NCBI GenBank assembly: GCA_028281495.1
Contig: JANQJU010000020.1
Coordinates: forward strand, 62,001 to 126,000
Length of the DNA stretch: 64,000 nucleotides
Origin: SAR324 cluster bacterium
GTDB taxonomy: Bacteria > SAR324 > NAC60-12
Direction of reading: 5' to 3'
Below are positions 10,215 through 19,504 of the stretch, in pieces. Numbering within the stretch: the first letter of the stretch is position 1; every line of letters starts with the position of its first letter. The translations under genes and the position numbers were made by a program. The notes below the pieces were generated by a model. It was not told where the DNA came from, made no database searches, and worked only from the letters and a program-made list of their open reading frames with translations.

Positions 10215-11024
10215 TTTGACTTGAAACCAGTGAGGATGCAATTGGCGTAAAGAAGACAAATAAGAGCGCCCTACAGGAATGGTCACCAACTGCTCTTGAT
10301 CTTTGATCCACAATTCATAACAGGAATTGCTCTTACGATGAATGCACAGCACTTGTTGCGGATTGACCAAGTACGACCGATGGACTCTTAAAAAGGCAAC
10401 ATTGGTGAAGTAATGATCCAGCTCATGCAGAGGCATACGAAATTCCAAAACAATGTTTTCACGAGCATCGCGAATCACTCGACAATAAGGGGAAGTGGCA
10501 TGAACATAAAGCACTTGAGGAAACCATCGGAGGATCTGCTGCACCGTCTCTGGTAACTTCCCAAGATCTGCTTCCCAAATGAGATCTTCCACCTGCAACC
10601 GAGTTGGAGAACGCGTGTCTACAGTAGGCTGCGATAATTTTTTTCTCTCGGCTTGGTGTTTGTACAAAGCCATTTTGATTGTGGCATTGAGTTCTGAATC
10701 TCGGATGGGCTTTACCAGATAACCGAAAGGATTAGCTAATTTTGCCCGATCCAACACCTCTTCTCCCGTATATGCGGTGATGTAAATCACTGGAATGCCC
10801 AACTTCGTGTAGATCTGATAGGCCGCTTCTGTACCATCTATGGCTCCTTCCAACCAAATATCCATCAACACCAGATCGGGATGCTCCGCACGAGCAATAT
10901 CTATGGCTTGTTCGCCAGAGGCCACAACCTGCGGGACTTGATAACCCAATCTCTGCAATTTGTGTTGGAGGCCAATCGCCACAATGCCTTCATCTTCGAC
11001 GACCAGGATCTTGGAGCTTGCCAT
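10206..11024 (-). CDS. LytTR-type response regulator
   Basis: A 272-aa two-domain regulator. The receiver domain occupies residues 1-122 with the acidic pocket Glu10-Asp11-Glu12, phosphoacceptor Asp55 in VLMDIW and the conserved Lys in LVKPIRDSE. The C-terminal LytTR DNA-binding domain (about residues 165-268) contains FLRVHRSYLVNP and the following KSNSCYELWIKD strands. It would bind promoter repeats as a dimer when phosphorylated. It starts 38 bases downstream of the sensor kinase gene on the same strand, so the two almost certainly form a pair. The target genes are not evident. Confidence 0.93.
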   Translation of the reverse strand: MASSKILVVEDEGIVAIGLQHKLQRLGYQVPQVVASGEQAIDIARAEHPDLVLMDIWLEGAIDGTEAAYQIYTKLGIPVIYITAYTGEEVLDRAKLANPFGYLVKPIRDSELNATIKMALYKHQAERKKLSQPTVDTRSPTRLQVEDLIWEADLGKLPETVQQILRWFPQVLYVHATSPYCRVIRDARENIVLEFRMPLHELDHYFTNVAFLRVHRSYLVNPQQVLCIHRKSNSCYELWIKDQEQLVTIPVGRSYLSSLRQLHPHWFQVKSQ

Positions 11025-11062
11025 GAGTTAGGACTGGTTGAAGATTTTGCCGATACAATCTG

Positions 11063-12325
11063 TCACGACTGCGTTGACCCCAATGCCCTCGATTGGGGCT
11101 TATCCAATTCATCTCGAGAAAACAAAATCTTGAATTCTGTTCCCGTTTCTTGCCGCAACACCAACTCCCCCTTCAACTGTTGCACCAAAGTCATTATTAA
11201 TTTCATACCCAAGGATTCCATTTTTTGGAAATCAATGCCTTTGGGTAATCCCACTCCATTGTCCCTTACCAGGAGGGTGATTTCTTGAGGGGTCTCCGCA
11301 AAAAAACGAATGGTGATGCTTCCTTCTTTCCGATTGGGAAATGCGTATTTCAGCGCATTGGAGACCAACTCGTTGAGCAGCAATCCCAAAGGGATCGCTT
11401 TGTTCACTTCTAATAAAATTTCTTCTGTTTGGATATCGAGATGGATGCGTTTTGCTAATATCTGGTAGCTATCCAATAGATAGTGCGCTAGTTCCAGAAT
11501 GAACGCTTTACAATTCACTTTGCTCAAATCCTTGGAACGGTAGAGGTGCTCATGAACCAAAGACATGGCGAAGATACGATGTTGGCTTTCTTCAAATAAA
11601 GCCAGATCCTTGGGGTCTCGAATGTATTGTGTTTGAAGATCGAGCAGCGTGGAAATCACCTGCATGTTGTTTTTCACCCGATGATGCACCTCTTGCAGAA
11701 GCACCTCTTTTTCCTGAAGAGATGCTTTGAGTTGCTCTTCCATCTGTTTCCGTTCCGTCAGATCTACGGAAATGCCTCCGAGCAATCGGCGTCCGATTAA
11801 ATTTTTTAGAGGGAAACGATAGGCCAACCATTGGTGTGCTCCTTGAGGGTGTCGGTCACTTTCTAGCACTTCAATAGTACAGTCGGCTTCAAGCGCCTTC
11901 AAATCGTTTTTGCGATACTGACGTGCTACTTCTTCAGGCCAGATGTCAAAATCTGTTTTTCCGACAAAGGAGTCCGGTGCCTCTTTCTTTTGGTTCACTT
12001 CCTTCAGGTACGCTTCTCCCGAATCGTTCAAATAGATATAGCGGCCCTCTTCATCTTTAATAAACGCAATGGCTGGGCTATTATTCATAAAGGCAAGGAA
12101 CAAACTCATGTATTCCCAGACCGCTTGCTCCATGACTTCTCGCTCGGTAATTTCCAATTGAAGTCGTGTGGTGACCGTTCTTAATTGCTCGCTTTCCGAT
12201 TTACTTGACGCGGGATTGCCCAATTGCTTCCGGAGAGCGGCCAATTCCAATCGAAGCGTTTGGTTCTCGTTTTCCAGGTGAACGAGGCGCTCGGATAGTG
12301 CCGTTTTTTGCGTTGGTGCAGGCAT
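11063..12325 (-). CDS. PAS-containing HisKA_2-type sensor histidine kinase
   Basis: A 420-aa cytoplasmic kinase from the preferred ATG at 12325, which has AAGGAG six bases upstream; an ATG at 12406 would add 27 residues but lacks such a site. In order: a coiled coil (residues 10-70); a PAS domain (residues 72-192) ending in the PAC-like LLGGISVDLTERKQ; the HisKA_2 phosphotransfer motif EVHHRVKNN (His214/215); and a HATPase_c domain with the N-box LNELVSNALKYAF and G-box RDNGVGLPKG. There are no membrane spans, so it senses an internal signal. It pairs with the downstream LytTR regulator. Confidence 0.92.
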   Translation of the reverse strand: MPAPTQKTALSERLVHLENENQTLRLELAALRKQLGNPASSKSESEQLRTVTTRLQLEITEREVMEQAVWEYMSLFLAFMNNSPAIAFIKDEEGRYIYLNDSGEAYLKEVNQKKEAPDSFVGKTDFDIWPEEVARQYRKNDLKALEADCTIEVLESDRHPQGAHQWLAYRFPLKNLIGRRLLGGISVDLTERKQMEEQLKASLQEKEVLLQEVHHRVKNNMQVISTLLDLQTQYIRDPKDLALFEESQHRIFAMSLVHEHLYRSKDLSKVNCKAFILELAHYLLDSYQILAKRIHLDIQTEEILLEVNKAIPLGLLLNELVSNALKYAFPNRKEGSITIRFFAETPQEITLLVRDNGVGLPKGIDFQKMESLGMKLIMTLVQQLKGELVLRQETGTEFKILFSRDELDKPQSRALGSTQS

Positions 12326-12461
12326 GATTGGCTCCTTACCTATGGGACTGCTCGGTAGCCAACTCGGCATACGGGACAGATCTTGACAAAGAATTACAGA
12401 GTGCATAACACGAGTGTTGAGTCACGTTTCGTAACCAAACCCACTAAAATAGGAGGTCTGT

Positions 12462-12524
12462 ATGGTATCAGGAACGATGGTTATGGTGATAATCTTATTC
12501 CCATTAGTGTTTTATTTGTTTTAG
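12462..12524 (+). CDS. Candidate 20-residue membrane peptide
   Basis: Reads MVSGTMVMVIILFPLVFYLF then TAG. A perfect AGGAGG at 12451-12456 sits five bases upstream of the ATG, one of the best ribosome sites in the window. The product is a single hydrophobic helix resembling the small one-pass membrane peptides known in bacteria (such as KdpF or CydX types, with no specific similarity claimed). It lies alone between the divergent HisKA_2 kinase and M16 protease genes. The case rests only on the ribosome site and hydrophobicity. Confidence 0.4.
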   Translation: MVSGTMVMVIILFPLVFYLF

Positions 12525-12881
12525 GCGAATGGCAATACACCATTCTAGCGGTTCACTCCTTTTTGTCCTCATGTCCTGCTGTGTCTGATAGATCGTCTTG
12601 CCCTCCATCCCTATGACTTATTCCAGGGACCTCTAGAAAACGATTTGCCAGACAACAGGAATCCGTAGGACTACGTTCGCATTAATATCTGCGAACGATT
12701 TGCGTAGCAATCAGACTTAAAATTCTAAGGCCACCCAATTGGAATGGCCTGGATCCATGTAATAAATGATCCTCTTTGTAGACGCAATCAAGGTTCACTA
12801 TTGGTAAACGATAGTTGAAACCATCCTCGTTTGAACGGCTTCACTCAACACCTTCACATCACCTTCATTTTTGGTCCTACC
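12525..12881. other. Gap with three consecutive hairpins upstream of the M16 protease
   Basis: No credible ORF. Three stem-loops follow one another: CGTTCGCA/TGCGAACG (12674-12697, perfect 8 bp, loop TTAATATC), AGGCCA/TGGCCT (12728-12750) and GGATC/GATCC (12751-12772). They could be a leader RNA structure, a terminator of the preceding short transcript or a small RNA. The second and third abut exactly. Confidence 0.45.
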
Positions 12882-15800
12882 ATGAAAATGCGAATATCAT
12901 TTTTACTGATTGTATTTTTCTGTTTTCAACTTTCGGCTCAAGCGATTACAGACACCACCGACGAACGCTATTCAGAGCGCAGTTATCGCCGATTCTTGCT
13001 TCCGAATCAGCTCCAGGTATTGCTCATTTCTGATCCCACCACCCATCAAGCTGCCGCCTCCTTGAGTGTTGCGGTTGGGTCGCTCAACAATCCATGGGAA
13101 CGCTTAGGCATGGCGCACTTCCTAGAACATATGTTGTTCCTGGGCACCGAAAAATATCCAGCGGTGGATGCTTACAAAAAATTCATATCAAGCCATGACG
13201 GCTACAGCAACGCCTACACCGCAGCCGATCATACCAATTACCACTTCCAAATCGCTAGCGATCATCTGGAAGGAGGCTTAGACCGATTCTCACAGTTTTT
13301 TGTCGCTCCCTTGTTCGATCCCAAATACGTCGGACGCGAGATGAACGCGGTGGATTCAGAGTATTCTAAGAATGTCCCCAATGACTTTTGGCGGATTTCC
13401 ATGGTCGAACGATTGCACTATGCGCCTGGACATCCAGGACGTCAATTCCGAATTGGCAATTTGGAAACGCTCAGCAGCACCTCCCGTGAAGAATTGTTGG
13501 AGTTCTACAAAACTCACTATTCCAGCAACTTGATGGCTCTGGTGATCTTAGGAAAACAAGATTTAGATACATTACAGAAATGGACCACCACCTATTTCGC
13601 GGGCATTTCCAATCGCAACCTACCTGAATTTCAATTTCCTCCAACGTATCTGCCTAAGAGCGATCAACTGCGCCTACTCAAGGTCAAACCTGTTAAAGAC
13701 AATCGTACCTTGAAACTGTCTTTTGCCTTGCCAGAGATTCGCCACCATTATCGTAGCAAACCAGCACAGATCTTAGGTTTTCTGGTAGGACATGAGGGAC
13801 CGGGAAGTTTGTTGTCGCTATTGAAAAAAGAGAACTTAGCCACAGGTTTATCTGCAGGAGGATTCTCGAATAATTCCTTTGGCACCTTCTCCGTTTCTAT
13901 TGAACTGACGGCACACGGCTTGGACAACTATCAAACGGTGATCACCCGAGTCTTTCAATACCTTCGACTATTGCGACAAAGTGGCATTTCGGAAGAAGTA
14001 TATGATGAAATTCGTAGAATGGCTGAAATCAACCACCGGTTTCAAGAAAAGCAAGAGGGCACTGGTCTCGTGACCCGACTGGCGGCTTTACTTCACTACA
14101 TTCCTCTCACTGTAGTGGAAACAGCGCCTTATCTTTTTACTGAATATGATCCGAAACGCATCGACAGTGTCTTGTATCGACTCATGCCCGATAACATGCT
14201 GATCACCTTAGTTTCTCGTGATGTAGACGTGGATCAAAAAGAGCATTTCTATGGAACGGAATATTCTTATTCGGAAAGTAACCCAGAGTTCATTCAGGCC
14301 CTTCAAAAAGTAACCCCTCATCCCGAACTCCATTTGCCTGAAAAAAATATCTTTATCCCCCAAGATCTGAATCTGGTCCGCCGCAACACCCCTTTTGGTC
14401 TCACTTATCAATCGATTGCTGGTTTACGCCAAGAAGCCCTGCCCGCTTCCGTTCTGAAGACTTTGGAAACCCAACAAGGCAACACTTGGAACAGTTGGGA
14501 TGGGTTTGTCAAAACAGTCTTTGCCAATGACAAGCCTCAAGCAGAAACCTACCGCCAAGTGATCTTAAAGCACGCGCTGGTACAGCCAGAAAAAATCGTG
14601 GATAACGAACGAGGAGAAATTTGGTTTCAACAAGATCTTCGTTTTGACACCCCCAAGGCCCATCTCACTTACTTGATCAACACGCCTGAGGTGTATCGGT
14701 CTCCTCGCTCTGCGGTGCTTTCTCAATTGTACGTGAGTGCGATCAATGAAGGGTTGAACGAATTTGGCTATGGTGTGCGTTTAGCTGGTTTGGATTATTC
14801 GATCAGTACTGGCAAAAAAGGGATCACGTTAGGAGTCAGCGGGTATTCGGACCGGATTTTGGAGTTGCTCACCATCATTTCTGGCAAACTCAAAGAAATC
14901 GCCATTGATGAAGCCACCTTTGCCTCGCTTAAAGAAAAGCAAATCCGTGAGTATCAAAATTTCCAATTCAATCAGCCTTATCAACAGGCCTTTTATTTCC
15001 GACGTCTTTTGCTAGAAGCTCAAAAGTTTTCCTTGGATCAATACAAACAGGTCGTCAGTTCCATCACGCTCAATGATGTCCGAGACTATGCGAAAACCTT
15101 GTATCGTAAAACTTACGTACAAGGCGTGGTTCATGGAAATTTGGACCGAGAAAAAACCTACCAAGGCACTTTGCAAATGCTAGAAGTCTTAGGAAGCACT
15201 CCCCTACCAAAAGATGAACTGTTTGTAGAAAAAATTCTTCAACTGAACCCCAAAGCCAACTATGTGTATTCTCAAAAAGCCAGCGTGGATAACTCTGCTG
15301 TCGTGTTTGGGGTGCAGGTGGGGCCAACCAATCCCGACTTGCGAGGCGCGCTATTGGTCATCAGTCGCGCCCTGAGTCCTCGATTTTATACCGAGTTGAG
15401 AACCAACCAACAATTGGGTTATATTGTCCATGCTGGTATGAATCAGATGGAAAAAACGTTAGGGTGGATCTTTTTGGTACAATCGGGAGAGTACCCCGCT
15501 GGAGAGTTGCAACAGCGAATCGAGTCCTATATCTTGCGCTTTATTGATGAGTTTCAAAACTTATCAGATGCAGAATTTGATACATTACGCAATGCTGTGA
15601 TCAATGCGAAATTGGAGCGTTCGTCTACCATTGCAGAACAAGCATCTCGACTCTTTTACGTCGCGTTTGAAAAAGATGCAGAATTCGATCATGTTAGCGA
15701 GGATATCGAGGCGGTCGAAGCGCTGAGTAAAGCGAAAACCATTGAAATCGCAAAACGCTATCTCTCGGCTGGAAAAAAACGTAGCCTTGTCGTTCAAATG

Positions 15801-15887
15801 GTTGGCAAATCTCATCAAGACATGGCAGTTCCAGGAAGTCGGATCGATTCCGTTGAAGGGTTTAAATCCAAACATAGTGTCAATTGA
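12882..15887 (+). CDS. M16-family (pitrilysin-like) periplasmic zinc protease
   Basis: A 1001-aa peptidase, near the length of pitrilysin/protease III. The start chosen at 12882 gives a proper signal peptide (MKMRISFLLIVFFCFQLSAQ, cleavage after Ala21); an in-frame ATG at 12831 would bury it. The inverted zinc motif HxxEH is present as His79-Phe-Leu-Glu82-His83, with the distal Glu ligand in the later AVDSEYSKN segment. Four M16 half-domains are expected, with the second pair catalytically dead. It would degrade peptides in the periplasm. The next gene starts 29 bases downstream on the same strand and may be cotranscribed. Confidence 0.93.
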   Translation: MKMRISFLLIVFFCFQLSAQAITDTTDERYSERSYRRFLLPNQLQVLLISDPTTHQAAASLSVAVGSLNNPWERLGMAHFLEHMLFLGTEKYPAVDAYKKFISSHDGYSNAYTAADHTNYHFQIASDHLEGGLDRFSQFFVAPLFDPKYVGREMNAVDSEYSKNVPNDFWRISMVERLHYAPGHPGRQFRIGNLETLSSTSREELLEFYKTHYSSNLMALVILGKQDLDTLQKWTTTYFAGISNRNLPEFQFPPTYLPKSDQLRLLKVKPVKDNRTLKLSFALPEIRHHYRSKPAQILGFLVGHEGPGSLLSLLKKENLATGLSAGGFSNNSFGTFSVSIELTAHGLDNYQTVITRVFQYLRLLRQSGISEEVYDEIRRMAEINHRFQEKQEGTGLVTRLAALLHYIPLTVVETAPYLFTEYDPKRIDSVLYRLMPDNMLITLVSRDVDVDQKEHFYGTEYSYSESNPEFIQALQKVTPHPELHLPEKNIFIPQDLNLVRRNTPFGLTYQSIAGLRQEALPASVLKTLETQQGNTWNSWDGFVKTVFANDKPQAETYRQVILKHALVQPEKIVDNERGEIWFQQDLRFDTPKAHLTYLINTPEVYRSPRSAVLSQLYVSAINEGLNEFGYGVRLAGLDYSISTGKKGITLGVSGYSDRILELLTIISGKLKEIAIDEATFASLKEKQIREYQNFQFNQPYQQAFYFRRLLLEAQKFSLDQYKQVVSSITLNDVRDYAKTLYRKTYVQGVVHGNLDREKTYQGTLQMLEVLGSTPLPKDELFVEKILQLNPKANYVYSQKASVDNSAVVFGVQVGPTNPDLRGALLVISRALSPRFYTELRTNQQLGYIVHAGMNQMEKTLGWIFLVQSGEYPAGELQQRIESYILRFIDEFQNLSDAEFDTLRNAVINAKLERSSTIAEQASRLFYVAFEKDAEFDHVSEDIEAVEALSKAKTIEIAKRYLSAGKKRSLVVQMVGKSHQDMAVPGSRIDSVEGFKSKHSVN

Positions 15888-15916
15888 GTAAGTGATACCA
15901 TTCCCCCGGACCATTC

Positions 15917-17566
15917 ATGATTGCCCAATATAATATTCTTGTCGTAGAGGACAGTAATTTTGTCAGAATGGCAGTTCGACGGTGTTTGTTAGAAGACCAA
16001 GATCCAATTGCCATCAAGGAAGCCCATCACGGTAAACATGCCTTGGAAATCTTAGCCAAGCAATCGTTTGACCTCATCCTCACCGACTTAGAAATGCCAG
16101 AAATGAATGGTCTGGAGTTGATTTCTCACCTCCGCTGTTCTCCGCAATACGAAGACGTTCCCATCATCTTTCTCACCAGTGTGGATACTGCGGACAAAAA
16201 AGTGGAAGCCTTTGAATCGGGTGCTACGGATTACGTCCTAAAACCCTTCACAGCTCCAGAATTGAAGGCTCGCTTGATGGCTCACCTAGAGCGTAAGATC
16301 ATGAGAGAAGCGGTCAAAAAGAAGGTGAAGGCGGCCGAGCTGATGACTCGCTTTTATCGTAAATTGAAGTCTATCGACTTGGATGAATTGGAAACCATGC
16401 TACTTGATTTCCTCTTGAATTCTTTAAAAATCGGATCGGCTTCTTTATGGGCGTTTGAAGGATACGATCAGGCACTTCGCCTCAAAATTGCCAGTGACCG
16501 CTTGCCAGAAGAATTAGAACCTCAACAAGAAGGCGACCATCCCATGTGGACTGCCATGAAGGCCGAGGATCCGAAATTTTTTGATCGTCCCAACGAAGAG
16601 ACCGTATTGCAGTTCGGCTTCAACCCCGCAACGTATTCAGGGTCGGCCATCATGTCTTTGCCGCTCTTTGTTGGCGACTCCCGTTTGGGGATACTCAACC
16701 TGACCAACTTTCCTTCCGATTTTTATTACAATTACGAAACCGCTCATTTGGAAGCCATTCAGCATTATTTATCCAATGCTCTTAATAATGCTCAGGCTTA
16801 CAACATCATTCATGCTCAGCAGCAACAGACTCAAGATGAACTGAAACAAGCACGGGACACCCAGCTCAGTGTGTTGCCTCAAAAAATACCGAAAGTGCCT
16901 TTCCTGAATATTGTCAGCAAGTACCTGTCTATGGATCAAATTGGAGGGGATTTGTATGACGTGCTCAAGTTGTCGGAAGACAAGCTTGGGATCTTAGTTG
17001 CCGATGTCACCGGTCACGGTATCCCTGCGGCTTTGATTTCTTGCATGAGTTCTAGCTTGTTCAAAGCCTTCACGACGGCAGAAGATTCTCCAGAAGTCAC
17101 GCTTGCCTTAGTCAATGATCAGCTTGACAGCCGTATTCCCGAAGGCAAGTTTGTCACCGCTTTTTATTGTACCTATGATGCCCCTACCCATACCTTGACC
17201 TACTCTTTAGCAGGGCATCCAGCAGGCTATGTCATCCGTCCTTCGGTCCCAGAAATCTTTACTTTGGGAGGCAATGAAGGATTACCTTTGGGGGTTTTTG
17301 GCAATGATATCGCGGAGTTTATCGGCAATTCTTTCACCTTACAACAAGGAGACAAAGTTTTCCTTTTTACCGATGGCATCGTGGAAATGACCAATCATCA
17401 GGAAGAAATGTTTGGAGAGGAACGCTTAGAAAGCTTCTTGCTCGATAACAGCCAATTGGCAATCAACGTGCTCTTAGATGAGGTCTATTACTACGTGTTG
17501 TCCTTTTCACAAAAGCTTGCCTTCAATGACGACATCACGCTCGTCGCCTTTGAAATCACACAGTAA
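15917..17566 (+). CDS. Response regulator with GAF-like region and SpoIIE/PP2C phosphatase
   Basis: A 549-aa protein. The receiver domain (residues 1-125) has Asp57 in LILTDLEMPEMNG and VLKPFTAPE. The middle region (about 150-300) looks GAF-like, followed by a short coiled coil with many Gln. The C-terminal SpoIIE/RsbU-type PP2C serine phosphatase domain (about 320-549) has the metal-binding patterns IGGDLYD, VADVTGHGIPAAL and FTDGIVEM. Such proteins dephosphorylate anti-sigma-factor antagonists in partner-switching pathways. No RsbV/RsbW-type partner is nearby. Its stop codon overlaps the first base of a 61-bp tandem repeat. Confidence 0.92.
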   Translation: MIAQYNILVVEDSNFVRMAVRRCLLEDQDPIAIKEAHHGKHALEILAKQSFDLILTDLEMPEMNGLELISHLRCSPQYEDVPIIFLTSVDTADKKVEAFESGATDYVLKPFTAPELKARLMAHLERKIMREAVKKKVKAAELMTRFYRKLKSIDLDELETMLLDFLLNSLKIGSASLWAFEGYDQALRLKIASDRLPEELEPQQEGDHPMWTAMKAEDPKFFDRPNEETVLQFGFNPATYSGSAIMSLPLFVGDSRLGILNLTNFPSDFYYNYETAHLEAIQHYLSNALNNAQAYNIIHAQQQQTQDELKQARDTQLSVLPQKIPKVPFLNIVSKYLSMDQIGGDLYDVLKLSEDKLGILVADVTGHGIPAALISCMSSSLFKAFTTAEDSPEVTLALVNDQLDSRIPEGKFVTAFYCTYDAPTHTLTYSLAGHPAGYVIRPSVPEIFTLGGNEGLPLGVFGNDIAEFIGNSFTLQQGDKVFLFTDGIVEMTNHQEEMFGEERLESFLLDNSQLAINVLLDEVYYYVLSFSQKLAFNDDITLVAFEITQ

Positions 17567-17687
17567 TCAGACTCGCCCTAATCCAAACTCGTCACAATCT
17601 AAGCACAAGAGATCGTGCTCTCATATATCAGACTCGCCCTAATCCAAACTCGTCACAATCTAAGCACAAGAGATCGTGCTCTCATAT
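17566..17687. repeat. Perfect 61-bp tandem duplication
   Basis: Two identical 61-base copies, 17566-17626 and 17627-17687, each beginning ATCAGACTCGCCCTAATCC and ending in CTCATAT. Each copy includes a small dyad AGCAC-N8-GTGCT near its end. The array lies directly after the phosphatase stop codon and before the convergent kinase gene. Perfect identity points to a recent duplication of a 3' untranslated segment. Confidence 0.95.
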
Positions 17688-17766
17688 GAGCCTGGGAAGC
17701 CATACGGCAGACTGAAGACGCGAGGCCTTATCAATAGTTTGAAAACACAATCGTTGGATATACTGA

Positions 17767-18990
17767 TCAGGATGAGAGAGGAATGATCTTTGGGATAGAG
17801 ATCTTAAACGTAGTTCCGTTTTCTGGAGAGGACTTGCATTCGATCAAACCGCGATGATCGTTTACTACCTTTTTCACGATGGCCAATCCTAAACCCGTTC
17901 CTTGGGGCTTGCCACTGGTGACAAAGGCATCAAACAAACTATCGTGTATTTCTTCAGGGATACCAGGACCATTATCTCGTACACTGAATTCCAGACTTTC
18001 TTCAGTTTCATGCACATCCACATCGATTTGTGGCAACTGGGTTTGAGCTGCTTTTAAAGCCTCCCAAGAATTTTTGCACAAGTTTGCCAGGGCACGATAG
18101 ATCCGGTCACTATCCAAATGCAGATCTGCCTTCACATCATCTGTGATATTCCATTGCACATCCCATCCTTGAGTGGAACGCTCCATTGCATCTCTTAGTC
18201 GTTTGAGCAATTGAGACACATCCGTGGGTTTGAGGTGAAGGTTGCTTTGGTCTTTGGCAAATAATAAAATTTCCTCAATCATTTCCACCAACCGAGTGAT
18301 TTCCTCATTGAGCAACTTGCCATAATTGATCCGCTGTTCATTCGATAAATCTTGATGACTCAACACATATCCCAAAGTGGAGACGCTGGTCAGTGGACTC
18401 TTCAGGTCATGAACGATCATAGAAGCCATTCGACCTAAAGTGCTCAAACGCTCCTTTTGTAACAGCTCATTTTGCGTTTTTTTGAGCAACGCCAAGGTTT
18501 CTTCTAGAGTAGAATTTTTCTTCTGAAGCATTTCAATCAAAAGGATATCTGTTTGACGAATCCGTTGACTGAGAAACTTCATCAAGTTGATCGAAAACCG
18601 AGAATGCCCTCCCATGATCAACTGTTCAAAGTTCAATCGATCAATGGTCAGAAAGTGGGTGGGTTCGATGGTTTTTAAACTGGCACTACGTGGTTGTTGG
18701 TCGATGACCGCCATTTCACCAAAACAATCCCCTGGTTTCCCTTCCGTCAATACAGTGGGTTTTTCCACATTTCCCAGAAACAACAAAGACCGGCCATCCA
18801 ATTGAAATACGATCTGTTCACCGACATCCCCTTCTCGGAAAATAATCTCCTCTGATCCGTATTGAGTCACTGCTGTGTATTTCGAAATTTCAATCAATTG
18901 ATCTTCCGGGATATCGCGGAACAGGGGGGTGTCACGGAGTTTGAGGATCCACTCCGCTGGTGTTTTGATCACTTGATTTTTGATTGGCAT
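17767..18990 (-). CDS. Cyclic-nucleotide-binding-domain histidine kinase
   Basis: A 407-aa cytoplasmic kinase. Residues 20-140 form a cNMP-binding (CRP-like) domain: LFRDIPEDQLIEI, the IIFREGDVGEQ turn and the phosphate-binding cassette PGDCFGEMAVIDQQPRSAS. A coiled linker (150-182) leads to HisKA with His194 in MIVHDLKSPL. HATPase_c follows, with N-box LANLCKNSWEA, RDNGPGIPEE and GTGLGLAIVKK. It is probably controlled by cAMP, cGMP or another small ligand. It starts 18 bases after a small lipoprotein gene on the same strand. No dedicated response regulator is adjacent, but the convergent REC-SpoIIE protein next door is a plausible partner (inference). Confidence 0.93.
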   Translation of the reverse strand: MPIKNQVIKTPAEWILKLRDTPLFRDIPEDQLIEISKYTAVTQYGSEEIIFREGDVGEQIVFQLDGRSLLFLGNVEKPTVLTEGKPGDCFGEMAVIDQQPRSASLKTIEPTHFLTIDRLNFEQLIMGGHSRFSINLMKFLSQRIRQTDILLIEMLQKKNSTLEETLALLKKTQNELLQKERLSTLGRMASMIVHDLKSPLTSVSTLGYVLSHQDLSNEQRINYGKLLNEEITRLVEMIEEILLFAKDQSNLHLKPTDVSQLLKRLRDAMERSTQGWDVQWNITDDVKADLHLDSDRIYRALANLCKNSWEALKAAQTQLPQIDVDVHETEESLEFSVRDNGPGIPEEIHDSLFDAFVTSGKPQGTGLGLAIVKKVVNDHRGLIECKSSPENGTTFKISIPKIIPLSS

Positions 18991-19008
18991 AAAATCTCTT
19001 GCAGAGGG

Positions 19009-19323
19009 CTAGGGTTTTTTGGATTCCACTTCCATTTCTACACAAATTTGTCCGTCTTTTTCGAAACGGCTGACTTCACGAAAGCGGGTAGCATGCCTTT
19101 GATTGCCAAGTACGGAACGCAAGTGCAATGCCGCATTTTTGCGAGCCGTTCGAATTGCCTCTTGAACCTCGAAGGCACATCCGATGCTAGTGACTTTCAT
19201 GTGGAGGGCATCTTTGTATTTCAGGGAAAACTCAGAATCGAATTGTTGCCGAAAGCGATCAGGTTCGGAACGGCACGATGCCATCATCACAAGAAGGAGG
19301 CCCAAAAACCAATAACAACGCAT
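19009..19323 (-). CDS. Small lipoprotein of unknown function
   Basis: A 104-aa protein with an N-terminal hydrophobic segment and lipobox LVMMASC (Cys17), so probably a lipid-anchored periplasmic protein. The mature part is charged and includes two further cysteines (in IGCAFEV and QICVEM) that could form a disulfide. It lies 18 bases upstream of the cNMP-domain kinase gene in the same direction, so the two are likely one transcript. No family was recognised. Confidence 0.7.
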   Translation of the reverse strand: MRCYWFLGLLLVMMASCRSEPDRFRQQFDSEFSLKYKDALHMKVTSIGCAFEVQEAIRTARKNAALHLRSVLGNQRHATRFREVSRFEKDGQICVEMEVESKKP

Positions 19324-19351
19324 AGGAGCACCTACGGAATGTAGACAAAAA

Positions 19352-19370
19352 CTTGTTGTTTTCCAACAAG
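19352..19370. promoter_or_regulatory. CTTGTTG/CAACAAG dyad in a divergent promoter region
   Basis: A perfect 7-bp inverted repeat, CTTGTTG-TTTTC-CAACAAG, 29 bases upstream of the lipoprotein start and 135 bases upstream of the sigma factor gene. It is either an operator or a leader hairpin. No regulator is identified. Confidence 0.4.
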
Positions 19371-19504
19371 ATTCTGCCAGATCGTATTTCTGGTACGCGA
19401 TTTGTATATTGAGAGAAAAACCCTGGGATCACCTGAGTGTGGCCATGGAACCTTAGTCGATCCTAACAATATCAACAAAGGGCCACTAAATTGATAAAAA
19501 AATC

